Under the pieces are notes generated by a model. The model did not search any database and was not told where the DNA came from. It saw nothing but the letters and a program-made list of their open reading frames with translations. Made by a program: the position numbers and the translations under genes. This document shows positions 1 through 7,580 of a stretch of 14,168 bases of DNA, piece by piece. The DNA is taken from assembly GCA_014804285.1 (NCBI GenBank), contig JAAVAA010000055.1:12489-26656 (forward strand), written 5' to 3'. Position 1 is the first letter of the stretch, and every line of letters starts with the position of its first letter. The stretch is from Lachnospiraceae bacterium. Lineage in GTDB: Bacteria; Bacillota; Clostridia; Lachnospirales; Lachnospiraceae.

Positions 1-1316
1 TCAAAGCTGTCCTTCAGCGATATCTCATCATGAAAAATTTCTCCAAGCACCGGTTCGCTGCTTTTATCACTTTGAAGTACTGTTCCCATGCCGGTATCTA
101 ATTCAAAAAAGCACACCAAATTATAATCTATGCTCAGTGCCTGAACCAATTCGATCTGATGCCGTCTGCTTTTCTCTTCCCGCAGCCTCTGCTCAGTACA
201 GTCCAACAGGAACCGCCGATACAGCAATTCCCCGCTTTCCTTAAAGAGCATAACATTTCCAGCAACGTGAAGTAACTCACCGTCTTTGTGCCGTACCCGA
301 TACTCCACACTGACACTGTCTCCTTCATTTTTCAGCTGTTCAATGCTTTGCCGCAGTTTCTCCTTATCTTCCTCAAGCACGGAAGAAGCAACCATATCAA
401 ATCCGCTTGCTTCAAGCTCTTCCAACGTCTCATATCCTAAAATTTTAAGTGCCGCCCTGTTAATGCTCAGGATACGTCTTCCATCTAAAGTGTGGGTAAT
501 CACCCCGCAGTCCAGAGTTGTAAAGATTGTTTCCAAAATCCGGTTCTTTTTCAGAATATCCTGTTCATAGGCACGCTCCTGTGTCACATCCACCGCTACG
601 CCTACCGTTCCCATCACACTTCCATCTACATTGTACAAAGGTGATTTATATGTAGTGAGAGTTCTCATGCCATCGCCGGTTTTTATAACCTCATCTGCGA
701 TACAGGTATCTCTCTTTTCCATGACTTCACGCTCAGATTCTATACAGGCAGGATCATCCTCTTCCACATCCCATATATAAGCATGTTTTTGTCCCTCCAC
801 CTGCTTTTTGGTCTTATTGACCGTCCTGCAGAAGCTGTCATTTACCTTTTCGTGTACTCCGTCTTTATCCTTATACCAAATTAAATGGGGAACATTATTT
901 ATAGTAGCTTCCAGATACTGACCTGTCTGCCAGAAATCTTTTTTCATCTGAAAATTCTGCTGCCATCTTAGAAACCGGAAACGAATCTCCATATCCAGCA
1001 TAGGCACGATCCAGATATCCCTGATTTCTGAAAGATGTTTATCCAGCAAAGGAATCTGTTCTTCACCTGCAAGCACAATTACCTGCGTATCCTGTCTTTT
1101 GACAGCAAGAAGCCTGCTAAGAATTTCCATTCCCTGAGTATCTTTATCCTCTATATTAACAAAAATCACATCCGCCTTCAATGCCAATGCTTCATCCGGG
1201 TCATGGCTTTCCATAAACTCATGCGTAAACTGCTCCAGCGGGGACATTGTTTTCATAATCTCATATACCCTGCAAAAATGACCTGCTAAATAGAAATGAA
1301 TATGGCAATGATACAT
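1..1316 (-). CDS. PAS-domain sensor protein, N-terminal part (3' end beyond window)
   Basis: An open frame runs from an ATG at 1316 off the left edge: 438 codons with no stop. The start is supported by AGGGGG seven bases upstream and by a promoter at 1358-1386. There is no signal peptide or membrane segment, so it should be cytoplasmic. Residues 1-115 look like a degenerate response-regulator receiver: a beta strand ADVIFVNIED sits where the phospho-acceptor Asp should be (Asn here), and VIVLAG replaces the usual strand ending in Thr. Residues about 135-250 form one PAS domain (NNVPHLIWYKDKDG, ending VGVAVDVTQERAYEQ). Residues about 256-380 form a second (LDGRRILSINRAALKILGY, ending LLDCTEQRLREEK). 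A third PAS may begin near residue 393 (ALSIDYNLVCFFELD). The missing C-terminus carries the output, probably a histidine kinase or GGDEF module; that is a guess from family architecture. The ligand is unknown. Confidence 0.85.
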   Translation of the reverse strand, partial: MYHCHIHFYLAGHFCRVYEIMKTMSPLEQFTHEFMESHDPDEALALKADVIFVNIEDKDTQGMEILSRLLAVKRQDTQVIVLAGEEQIPLLDKHLSEIRDIWIVPMLDMEIRFRFLRWQQNFQMKKDFWQTGQYLEATINNVPHLIWYKDKDGVHEKVNDSFCRTVNKTKKQVEGQKHAYIWDVEEDDPACIESEREVMEKRDTCIADEVIKTGDGMRTLTTYKSPLYNVDGSVMGTVGVAVDVTQERAYEQDILKKNRILETIFTTLDCGVITHTLDGRRILSINRAALKILGYETLEELEASGFDMVASSVLEEDKEKLRQSIEQLKNEGDSVSVEYRVRHKDGELLHVAGNVMLFKESGELLYRRFLLDCTEQRLREEKSRRHQIELVQALSIDYNLVCFFELDTGMGTVLQSDKSSEPVLGEIFHDEISLKDSF

Positions 1317-1357
1317 ACCGTTTCCCCCTGTGTCTTACATAATCCGCCTATGTGTTT

Positions 1358-1386
1358 ATTCTAACAAGGGGAGGAAATTATGTCAA
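1358..1386 (-). promoter_or_regulatory. Sigma-A-type promoter for the PAS sensor gene
   Basis: Read on the minus strand, TTGACA (1386-1381) is followed by exactly 17 bases and then TAGAAT (1363-1358). This is a perfect -35 box and a 5/6 match to the -10 box. Transcription would start near 1351, giving a leader of about 35 bases before the ATG at 1316. The -35 box lies only 15 bases beyond the lhr stop codon, so the sensor gene can be transcribed independently of lhr. No intrinsic terminator was seen between the two genes, so read-through from lhr is also possible. Confidence 0.82.
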
Positions 1387-1400
1387 TATTGAGACCTCTT

Positions 1401-4400
1401 TCATCGATACAAGGCATAACCGGATACTTCCCTTCCAAAACCGCATCCTTCCAGCAAAGAAGCAATTTCCTTCGGATATTCCTTCACCAGAATCCGTTTC
1501 TTATCCGTAAAGATCCTTCCCCTCTTATAACTCTCCACAAACAAGTGCAGCGCCTCCTCTAACGAATCCTCTTCTAAAGAAGTCTGCTCAAAAACGCGCA
1601 GTACCTGTCCCTGCCTTTCAAAAACCGCTATGGGCATGCCTCCCTGCAAAGCTGCCACATTGCCAGATATATTGACAAATTCTCTGCCTTCTTTATGAGG
1701 AATCAGTTTCCCCCATGGCTGTAGAGGATCCGCAGCATTGATCCATAGGGTTTCTTTATTAGGGTGTAAAAGCATGGAGGTTACACCGCCAAACTCCTCC
1801 TGCCGGATAAACTGAGCGCCGGAAAACCCTTCCACAAAATATCCCCTTCTCACTTGCCCCGTATACTCCTGGACACGAAGAACCGACAACGCTTCCTGCC
1901 AGGAAAGTCCGCAGAAAGCGGCTGTTTCCCTGCATAGCACCCGGTATCTGTCAAAACAGTTCTTCATCTTTTCCTCAAGAGTGAACTCTCTGACCGGTCT
2001 GACCAGATCAAAACGTCCTGACTGCAGTGCTTTCACTCTCACTCCTACCCGGTATCTGGCCGTGGATTTTTTCAGTTTCTCCCGATCCAGCCACTGCCGT
2101 ACCGGTACAAAGCTGTCTGCGCACACAATCCCTTTTTCCATCAGAGAAAGAAGCGTATCATAAGGCGATTCACCTTCCAATACCCCATTTAAAGCCTGCA
2201 TGAAACTGGCTCCCCGCTTAGAAAGCGCCTCCACAAGAATTCTTTCCTTTTCTGTCAGCTGTTTTATATCAATTTCCGGCTTTTTCTCCCAATCGATTCG
2301 GTCGGTACGGTCAAAGCGAAGCCTGCCTTTTTCCTCCATATGCCAGAAATACTCTCCATTAGAAAGTAAAGTATCCAGCAGACTTTCCCGATAATTTTTT
2401 ACCCGCGCAGGCAGAATCTGCTCTTCCCACATGGCCGCCAGAAAAGCCGTCCCCTCAAAAAATGACAAAGCTGATTCCATACTTTCTTTTCCAGGCACTG
2501 GCGAATTGATTCCCGAAAGCAGAAGGGCTGCATAGGCAGATGCCGGACTGGTTTTGATTTCCTGTCTGCGCTTTTTCAATGTAGCTATCCCGGCACGCTG
2601 ATAAAGCTGTGCATGATAATAGATGACCGTCTCCTGCCCATCTTCCCTTTTTTTCTGCTCTACCACCTCTCCCCTTTGACACAAAATTTCCAGTGCCGCT
2701 CTGACAATTTCATCGTCAAGACCGTAACGAAGGGCAATCTGTTCTTTGTCCGCTCCGCCCCGATACCTTAACATCCGCCGGATAATCGGCAGTATCCTCT
2801 CCTGATTGTCCTCTTCCAGCGCCTCCCGGTATTCCTCAGCCTGTTCTGCTGCAATCCAAAGTCCCTGTTCCAGATAAGCCGCACGCCCCTGGACATATAA
2901 ACTTTCCAACCATTTTACGGGAATCTCCATCTCTTCCGCCGCCAAATCCCCCTCTGTCATCAAAAGAACATGAAGCTGTTTTTCATCCTCCGGCAGCTTA
3001 TCTCTTATTTGAAGACGGGAAAGTTCCGATTCCTCCGGGCGTATCAATCCCTTCTCCTTCTTTAAGGCTTCTTCCACTGTCCTGTGTATTCCTTCCGGAG
3101 TCGGCGTATAATCATACATGACCGCCGCTTCCTGACTCCATTGAAGCGGCAGAGACATGGGCGACGGAGTCTTTGTGTATACCTCATGAATCAGGATTTC
3201 TCCGGAGCGGATTTGTTCCAATAATTCCCGTACTCCCTCCGTATCCCAAAGCTGTCGCATACATTCCCGTTTTGTCTCACGAATCAGAGGATGCTCCTCC
3301 TCTCCTGCCACCTGGTCCAGCATCTCTGCACTCCGCAGGCGCTGCATCCATAAAGGCTGCCGTCCTTTCCCTCTAACCCCCATCATCAGTGCGCGCCCGC
3401 AGTTATAACGAAAGGCCATATTAAAAACAGGCGCTGCCGGAAGAAGAGCTGCCAGAATCCCTTCCGCCGTCTCCGGATCCAGTCGATATAACAGTCCTTC
3501 CGGCATCGTCCTGTCACCGTAGGCATAAAGCAAAAAACCGTCCTCCTCATCCACACTGCTCACATTGATGCCAAGCTCCGCCCCTGCCTGCCGGGCCGCC
3601 AGCATAGCCAGCGGCGCATTGATCCGCCGTCCGAAAATGGAATGGAACATCAACTGACTGTTTCCGGAGGCATCCGTAAAATGCTCCGCTATCACCACCC
3701 GGTCACTGGGCAACACACCTGTTGATGCAATCTGCCTCCTCAGATATTCTGCAGCCTGTCTGCCGGCGGACACATCAAGCCCCATATTCTCAAGCGCCTC
3801 AGGAAGCCTCTCTTCATCCTCCGCCTCATTCAGATTCCGAAGCATTCTTCCAAAAAGCTTCCCGGTTTCCTTATCTCTCCCTTTCAGTTCTCCCTTCCAA
3901 AAAGGAAGTCTTGCTCCCTCCACGGGAGCCTGGGTTACCGTCACCGTATCTCTCCCGATACTCGTTACTTTCCACGCAAAAGCTCCCAGAATAAACCGAT
4001 CCCCCCTCTGGGTCTCGTATACAAATTCCTCGTCCGCCTCGCCTACTTTTACACCACTTTCTGTCCTTACGGTATAAAGTCCTTTATCCGGAATGGTTCC
4101 TCCCGCAGAAACCGCAAGCATCCGGCTATAGCCATCCCCCTCTACCTTTTCATGAATTCTGTCATACAAAATTCTGGGACGGACAGGAATCTCCCGTTTA
4201 TGCTCATAATCTCCTGCCAGCATCCCGAGCACCGATTTCACATCCTCCTTCGTTACATTGCGGAAAGGCCACGCTCTGGGCAGGATTCCCATCACTTCGT
4301 CTACTTCGTAGCTTTGAAATGCCGCCATGGAAACCAAATGCTGCGCCAGCACGTCCAAACATCCCTGTGGAGGATTGGTTCTTTCCACCCGCCCCTCTCC

Positions 4401-5558
4401 GGCAAGCCGCGCCGTCATTCCGCAGAGAATACTTTCTGCCGGTGTCCTTGGAAACATATACATGACGCTTGTCCTTCCCGGATTATGTCCGGCTCTTCCC
4501 AATCGCTGCATCGTCCCGGAAATCGTGCGCGGGCATCCCACCTGCAGCACCTGATCGATCTCTCCCACATCAATTCCCAGCTCCATGGACGAGGTTGCAC
4601 ACAAAAGCCGAAGCCTTCCCTCCCTTAAGGCTTGTTCTGTTTCCTGCCTCTGTTCTTTGGAAAGGCTTCCATGATGAACACGGGCAAAATCCTCCCCGCC
4701 GACAAGGTTTACATAATATGCCAATTTTTCCGCATACCGCCTGCCCTCCACAAAAGCAATCACACTCTGATTTCCCTGACAATATTGGTAAACCAATTCC
4801 GAAAGCTCCTGCCAGAGCGGATCTTTCCGCCTTTTACTGCTGTCCACATAAGATCCCAGAACCTGAATCTGTATCTCCTTATTCATGGGAGGCGCTATAA
4901 TCTGAACCGGCTCCGGCGCCAGATAACTTGCAGCTGTCTGAAGAGGCGAAATCGTGGCAGACAAGCCGATACGCTGCAATGTGTTTCCACAAAGCGCATC
5001 CAGCCTGGCCAGCGATAGCATAAGATGTGCTCCACGCTTTGTGTCAATAAGTGCATGGAGTTCATCAATGATCACAGCCTTTGCCGTACAAAGCACGCCT
5101 TGTCCGGTTTTACTTGTCAGCATCAAATACAGGGATTCCGGCGTAATAATCAGAATATGCGGCGGCTTCCGTACCATCTTTTGTCTCTGCGCCGATGTGG
5201 TATCACCGGTGCGGATACCTACGCTGATCAATTCCTCTCCGCCTATTCCCTTAAGCGGTTTTTTCAGATTTTCGCGAATATCCGCCGCCAGCGATTTTAA
5301 AGGCGACACATAAATAAGCTGCAATTCCGGTTTCAGTCTGCCTTCTTCCGCCTCCTTCTTCAGCTTGTCTAAAAACACCAGAAACGCCGAAAGGGTTTTG
5401 CCGGTTCCTGTAGGCGCTGACACAAGCACATGTGCCCCTTGGGAAATTGCCGACCATGCCTCCTCCTGAACCGGCGTCGGCTTTCCCAAGGTACTTTGAA
5501 ACCAATCTGCTGTCCCTGTATCAAATAATTGTAAGCAATCCGCTTCCGACATTTTCAT
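1401..5558 (-). CDS. lhr: Lhr-family ATP-dependent superfamily 2 helicase, full length
   Basis: A 1385-residue Lhr-type (large helicase-related) protein. Studied members are 3'-5' nucleic-acid translocases linked to DNA repair; the cellular role in this organism is not known. Visible motifs, numbered from the chosen start: Q-like PTPVQEEAW near 27; motif I APTGTGKT 48-55; Ia SPLKSLAAD near 85; Ib TPESL near 139; motif II DELH 165-168; motif III SAT 200-202; HHGSLSKEQR near 295; motif V ATSSMELGIDVG 321-332; motif VI QRLGRAGH 351-358. The family-typical FHSIFGRRINAPLA lies at about 638-651. The C-terminal 500 residues match the long Lhr C-terminal domain, with GYFVEGFSGAQF near 1239. The length is close to that of the long Lhr proteins (about 1400-1550) and not the roughly 850-residue Lhr-core form. 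I chose the ATG at 5558 over the one at 5576 because AAAGGA sits six bases before 5558 and no ribosome site precedes 5576. No obvious promoter of its own was found. Confidence 0.93.
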   Translation of the reverse strand: MKMSEADCLQLFDTGTADWFQSTLGKPTPVQEEAWSAISQGAHVLVSAPTGTGKTLSAFLVFLDKLKKEAEEGRLKPELQLIYVSPLKSLAADIRENLKKPLKGIGGEELISVGIRTGDTTSAQRQKMVRKPPHILIITPESLYLMLTSKTGQGVLCTAKAVIIDELHALIDTKRGAHLMLSLARLDALCGNTLQRIGLSATISPLQTAASYLAPEPVQIIAPPMNKEIQIQVLGSYVDSSKRRKDPLWQELSELVYQYCQGNQSVIAFVEGRRYAEKLAYYVNLVGGEDFARVHHGSLSKEQRQETEQALREGRLRLLCATSSMELGIDVGEIDQVLQVGCPRTISGTMQRLGRAGHNPGRTSVMYMFPRTPAESILCGMTARLAGEGRVERTNPPQGCLDVLAQHLVSMAAFQSYEVDEVMGILPRAWPFRNVTKEDVKSVLGMLAGDYEHKREIPVRPRILYDRIHEKVEGDGYSRMLAVSAGGTIPDKGLYTVRTESGVKVGEADEEFVYETQRGDRFILGAFAWKVTSIGRDTVTVTQAPVEGARLPFWKGELKGRDKETGKLFGRMLRNLNEAEDEERLPEALENMGLDVSAGRQAAEYLRRQIASTGVLPSDRVVIAEHFTDASGNSQLMFHSIFGRRINAPLAMLAARQAGAELGINVSSVDEEDGFLLYAYGDRTMPEGLLYRLDPETAEGILAALLPAAPVFNMAFRYNCGRALMMGVRGKGRQPLWMQRLRSAEMLDQVAGEEEHPLIRETKRECMRQLWDTEGVRELLEQIRSGEILIHEVYTKTPSPMSLPLQWSQEAAVMYDYTPTPEGIHRTVEEALKKEKGLIRPEESELSRLQIRDKLPEDEKQLHVLLMTEGDLAAEEMEIPVKWLESLYVQGRAAYLEQGLWIAAEQAEEYREALEEDNQERILPIIRRMLRYRGGADKEQIALRYGLDDEIVRAALEILCQRGEVVEQKKREDGQETVIYYHAQLYQRAGIATLKKRRQEIKTSPASAYAALLLSGINSPVPGKESMESALSFFEGTAFLAAMWEEQILPARVKNYRESLLDTLLSNGEYFWHMEEKGRLRFDRTDRIDWEKKPEIDIKQLTEKERILVEALSKRGASFMQALNGVLEGESPYDTLLSLMEKGIVCADSFVPVRQWLDREKLKKSTARYRVGVRVKALQSGRFDLVRPVREFTLEEKMKNCFDRYRVLCRETAAFCGLSWQEALSVLRVQEYTGQVRRGYFVEGFSGAQFIRQEEFGGVTSMLLHPNKETLWINAADPLQPWGKLIPHKEGREFVNISGNVAALQGGMPIAVFERQGQVLRVFEQTSLEEDSLEEALHLFVESYKRGRIFTDKKRILVKEYPKEIASLLEGCGFGREVSGYALYR

Positions 5559-5564
5559 CTGTAA

Positions 5565-5570
5565 TCCTTT
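5565..5570 (-). promoter_or_regulatory. Ribosome binding site that decides the lhr start
   Basis: On the minus strand AAAGGA lies six bases upstream of the ATG at 5558, and 12 bases upstream of a second in-frame ATG at 5552. The longer candidate start at 5576 overlaps this site and has only AAGTCATAAGC before it, with no purine-rich Shine-Dalgarno. The protein therefore most likely begins MKMSEADC. Confidence 0.7.
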
Positions 5571-5590
5571 CTGCATGCTTATGACTTTTA

Positions 5591-5623
5591 GGGGAGCCTG
5601 CGGTTTCTCTCCGCAGACTCCCC
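5591..5623 (-). terminator. Strong stem-loop between kdgK and lhr (possible terminator)
   Basis: Arms 5591-5603 and 5611-5623 pair over 13 positions around a 7-base loop. On the minus-strand RNA all 13 positions pair, with one G-U wobble; on the plus-strand RNA the same position is a C-A mismatch. The hairpin therefore fits minus-strand transcription better, and it lies 33 bases past the kdgK stop. No U-tract follows (the next bases are TAAAAGTC), so it is not a textbook intrinsic terminator. It may be an inefficient terminator that lowers lhr expression or a 3'-end stabilising/processing hairpin. The structure is clear; the function is inferred. Confidence 0.6.
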
Positions 5624-5656
5624 TGCTATTACATACTCTGTATTTGCTGGTCTTAC

Positions 5657-6754
5657 TTATCTCTGTACTCTGGCTCCAGCTCCACCCATAATGGCTTCTA
5701 CTTCCTTTTTACTTGCCATTGTAGTATCCCCTGGCGTGGTCATTGCCAATGCCCCGTGAGCAGCTCCATAATTCACTGCCAGTTCGGCATCTCCCGTCAT
5801 CATCAGACCATAGATCAGTCCGGAAGCAAAAGAATCTCCGCCGCCTACCCGGTCCATAATCTCCAATCCTTTATAATCCTTTGCCTTATAAATTTCTCCA
5901 TCCGCCCAGCAGATAGCACTCCAATCGTTTACAGTCGCCGTCTTTACTTCACGAAGAGTAGTTGCCACTGCCTTAAAATTAGGATAAGCTTCGGCAGCCT
6001 TCCCGATCATCTTCTTATATCCTTCCAAGTTCAGTTCCTTTAAGTCGGCATCGTTTCCTTCCACTTCAAAGCCAAGGCAGGCCGTAAAATCCTCTTCATT
6101 TCCGATCATTACGTCCACATAAGAAGCAATCTCTTTATTTACTTCCTGCGCCTTTGCCTGACCGCCTATAGCGCTCCACATGGATGGCCGGTAATTCAGG
6201 TCATAGGAAACCACGGTTCCGTATTTCTTGGCCGCTTTGATTGCTTCAATAACAGTCTTACAGGACTGTTCGGAAAGTGCCGCATAAATACCGCCGGTGT
6301 GCAGCCAGCGAACGCCCAGCTCTCCAAAAATGTACTCAAAATCAAAATCCTCTGGCGTCGCCTTAGAAATCGCCGTATTGGCACGGTCTGAACATCCCAC
6401 TGCACCTCGGATGCCAAAGCCCCTTTCCGTAAAATTAATTCCGTTCCGACAGGTTCTCCCGATCCCATCGGTCTTCATCCACTTGATCAGCGAAGTATCC
6501 ACTCCGCCCTGCATGATGAAATCTTCCATCAGCATACCGATTTCATTATCCGCAAAGGCAGTGATCACAGCCGTATTCATTTTGAAGCATTTACGAAGTC
6601 CGCGGATCACGTTGTATTCGCCGCCGCCTTCCCATGCCCGAAAGCTTCTTGCCGTACGGATCCGCCCCTCTCCCGGATCGAGCCGAAGCATCACCTCTCC
6701 TAATGACACTGCATCATATTTACATTCTGCTGCTGGTTTTAAGTTTAAGTTCAT
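5657..6754 (-). CDS. kdgK: PfkB-family sugar kinase, probably 2-dehydro-3-deoxygluconate (KDG) kinase
   Basis: A 365-residue ribokinase/PfkB-fold cytoplasmic kinase that would phosphorylate KDG with ATP to give KDPG. The N-terminal substrate motif GGGEYNV is at about 43-49. SYDLNYRPSMW (183-193) and GNEED (218-222) are typical of KDG/sugar kinases. The ATP/anion-hole signature is DRVGGGD (301-307), with Asp307 as the expected catalytic base; this is a common variant of the DTxGAGD signature. The start at 6754 has GGAGG nine bases upstream, in the gap after eda. The gene begins 18 bases after the eda stop, so the two are co-transcribed and likely translationally linked. That pairing is the main reason for choosing KDG over fructose or other substrates. 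At 365 residues it is somewhat longer than the roughly 310-residue E. coli KdgK but usual for this Firmicutes subgroup. Confidence 0.85.
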   Translation of the reverse strand: MNLNLKPAAECKYDAVSLGEVMLRLDPGEGRIRTARSFRAWEGGGEYNVIRGLRKCFKMNTAVITAFADNEIGMLMEDFIMQGGVDTSLIKWMKTDGIGRTCRNGINFTERGFGIRGAVGCSDRANTAISKATPEDFDFEYIFGELGVRWLHTGGIYAALSEQSCKTVIEAIKAAKKYGTVVSYDLNYRPSMWSAIGGQAKAQEVNKEIASYVDVMIGNEEDFTACLGFEVEGNDADLKELNLEGYKKMIGKAAEAYPNFKAVATTLREVKTATVNDWSAICWADGEIYKAKDYKGLEIMDRVGGGDSFASGLIYGLMMTGDAELAVNYGAAHGALAMTTPGDTTMASKKEVEAIMGGAGARVQR

Positions 6755-6772
6755 CCTATATGCCCTCCGTTT

Positions 6773-7414
6773 CTATCTGCGAATTTCTCCGGCAAGTTTT
6801 ACCGCTTCCGCTGTCATCTGACGGATCTCATCAAATTTTCCGGAAGCAATCAAATCTCCCTTTACCATCCAGCTTCCGCCACAGGCAATTATTGATTTAC
6901 ATCCAAAATAATCTTTCAGATTGGCCGCACTCACGCCGCCTGTAGGCATAAATTTAAGTCCCACATAGGGTGCCGACAATGCCTTGATCGCTGCCACTCC
7001 TCCAAACTGCTCAGCAGGAAAGAATTTTACCACCCGAAGTCCTCTCTTGACTGCCTGCGCAATCTCCGAAGGGGTAATACATCCTGGGAAAACAGGAATC
7101 TGCTTTTCCAGACAGTAATCCACGATCTCAGGATCAAAACCGGGACTGACAATAAATTTAGCGCCCGCCTCAACTGCCGCATCCACCTGCGCTTTAGTGA
7201 GAACAGTGCCTGCCCCCACCAGCATCTGGGGAAATGCCTCCGTCATAATACGAATACTTTCCTCGGCCGCTTCCGTGCGGAAAGTAACCTCCGCGCAGGG
7301 AAGACCGCCCTCACAAAGTGCCTGCGCAAGAGGCTTTGCATCTTTGATATCCTGCAAAACAACTACCGGTACAATTCCCAGTTCTTCTATCTTTTTTTCC
7401 ATTTCCACTGCCAT
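6773..7414 (-). CDS. eda: 2-dehydro-3-deoxy-phosphogluconate (KDPG) aldolase
   Basis: A 213-residue class I KDPG/KHG aldolase that cleaves KDPG to pyruvate and glyceraldehyde 3-phosphate. The Schiff-base Lys is in RVVKFFPAEQFGG (Lys130). The general acid/base Glu and adjacent Arg are in AEVTFRTEA (Glu42, Arg46). GAGTV (67-71), SPGFDP (90-95), FPGCITPSE (109-117) and the phosphate-binding MPTGGVS (156-162) are all in family order. The length matches the usual 205-215. The start at 7414 is preceded by AGGAG with 7-base spacing; an in-frame ATG four codons later is less well placed. It is the first gene of the eda-kdgK unit and has its own promoter at 7448-7476. No dehydratase, isomerase or KdgR-like regulator is in the window, so the upstream steps must be encoded elsewhere. 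Confidence 0.95.
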   Translation of the reverse strand: MAVEMEKKIEELGIVPVVVLQDIKDAKPLAQALCEGGLPCAEVTFRTEAAEESIRIMTEAFPQMLVGAGTVLTKAQVDAAVEAGAKFIVSPGFDPEIVDYCLEKQIPVFPGCITPSEIAQAVKRGLRVVKFFPAEQFGGVAAIKALSAPYVGLKFMPTGGVSAANLKDYFGCKSIIACGGSWMVKGDLIASGKFDEIRQMTAEAVKLAGEIRR

Positions 7415-7447
7415 CTTCTATCTCCTCTCTGTTCAGCCTCTGAATCC

Positions 7448-7476
7448 ATTTTATAACATCCGCCCGTAACTGGCAA
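7448..7476 (-). promoter_or_regulatory. Sigma-A-type promoter for eda-kdgK
   Basis: On the minus strand TTGCCA (7476-7471), 17 bases, then TAAAAT (7453-7448): both boxes are 5/6 matches at ideal spacing. The start would be near 7441, leaving about 27 leader bases before the eda ATG at 7414. The -35 box abuts the left copy of an inverted AACATCAT motif (7476-7483). Confidence 0.78.
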
Positions 7477-7500
7477 ACATCATTTCTCGAAAACAAAACA

Positions 7501-7529
7501 TTGTCAAAAAAATATCAATGTGATATTAT
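7501..7529 (+). promoter_or_regulatory. Sigma-A-type promoter for the CoA-synthesis operon
   Basis: TTGTCA (7501-7506), a 17-base spacer and TATTAT (7524-7529) give 5/6 matches to both consensus boxes. The start is expected near 7536, about 45 bases before the ATG at 7581. A perfect palindrome covers the end of the spacer and most of the -10 box, which is a standard position for repressor control. Confidence 0.8.
7511..7527. promoter_or_regulatory. Candidate operator: perfect 7-3-7 palindrome on the CoA-operon promoter
   Basis: AATATCA (7511-7517), ATG, TGATATT (7521-7527) is a perfect inverted repeat overlapping the -10 box of the rightward promoter. Its position argues for a DNA-binding repressor. 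The regulator is not in the window and I do not recognise the motif as a known operator. A second, imperfect palindrome, TCTCATTAACGAGA, lies at 7544-7557 in the 5' leader. Confidence 0.5.
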
Positions 7530-7580
7530 GATGTTGTATTGTATCTCATTAACGAGAATAATAACAGGAGGAAATGTACC

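Larger units (their letters stand above)
7476..7535. repeat. Widely spaced inverted pair AACATCAT / ATGATGTT between divergent promoters
   Basis: AACATCAT at 7476-7483 is exactly inverted as ATGATGTT at 7528-7535, with centres 52 bases apart, close to five helical turns. The left copy touches the eda -35 box and the right copy covers the predicted start of the rightward transcript. This could be a pair of half-sites for a looping or dimeric regulator. An 8-base match in this much AT-rich DNA could also be chance. Confidence 0.25.

Noticed and set aside
1317..1400. Intrinsic terminator for lhr in the gap before the PAS sensor gene
   Set aside because: No stable stem with a U-tract was found on the minus strand; the gap is mostly promoter and ribosome site for the next gene.
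4152..4628. Plus-strand open frame of 158 codons opposite lhr, and several similar frames at 4469-5313
   Set aside because: They lie fully within the well-conserved helicase gene on the other strand, have no ribosome site, and encode His/Pro/Ser/Arg-rich low-quality sequence typical of antisense shadows.
7539..7580. Longer N-terminus for the S component from the ATG at 7539
   Set aside because: This ATG lies about three bases after the predicted transcription start and has no ribosome site, while AGGAGG precedes the ATG at 7581. The added residues are polar and unlike family N-termini.
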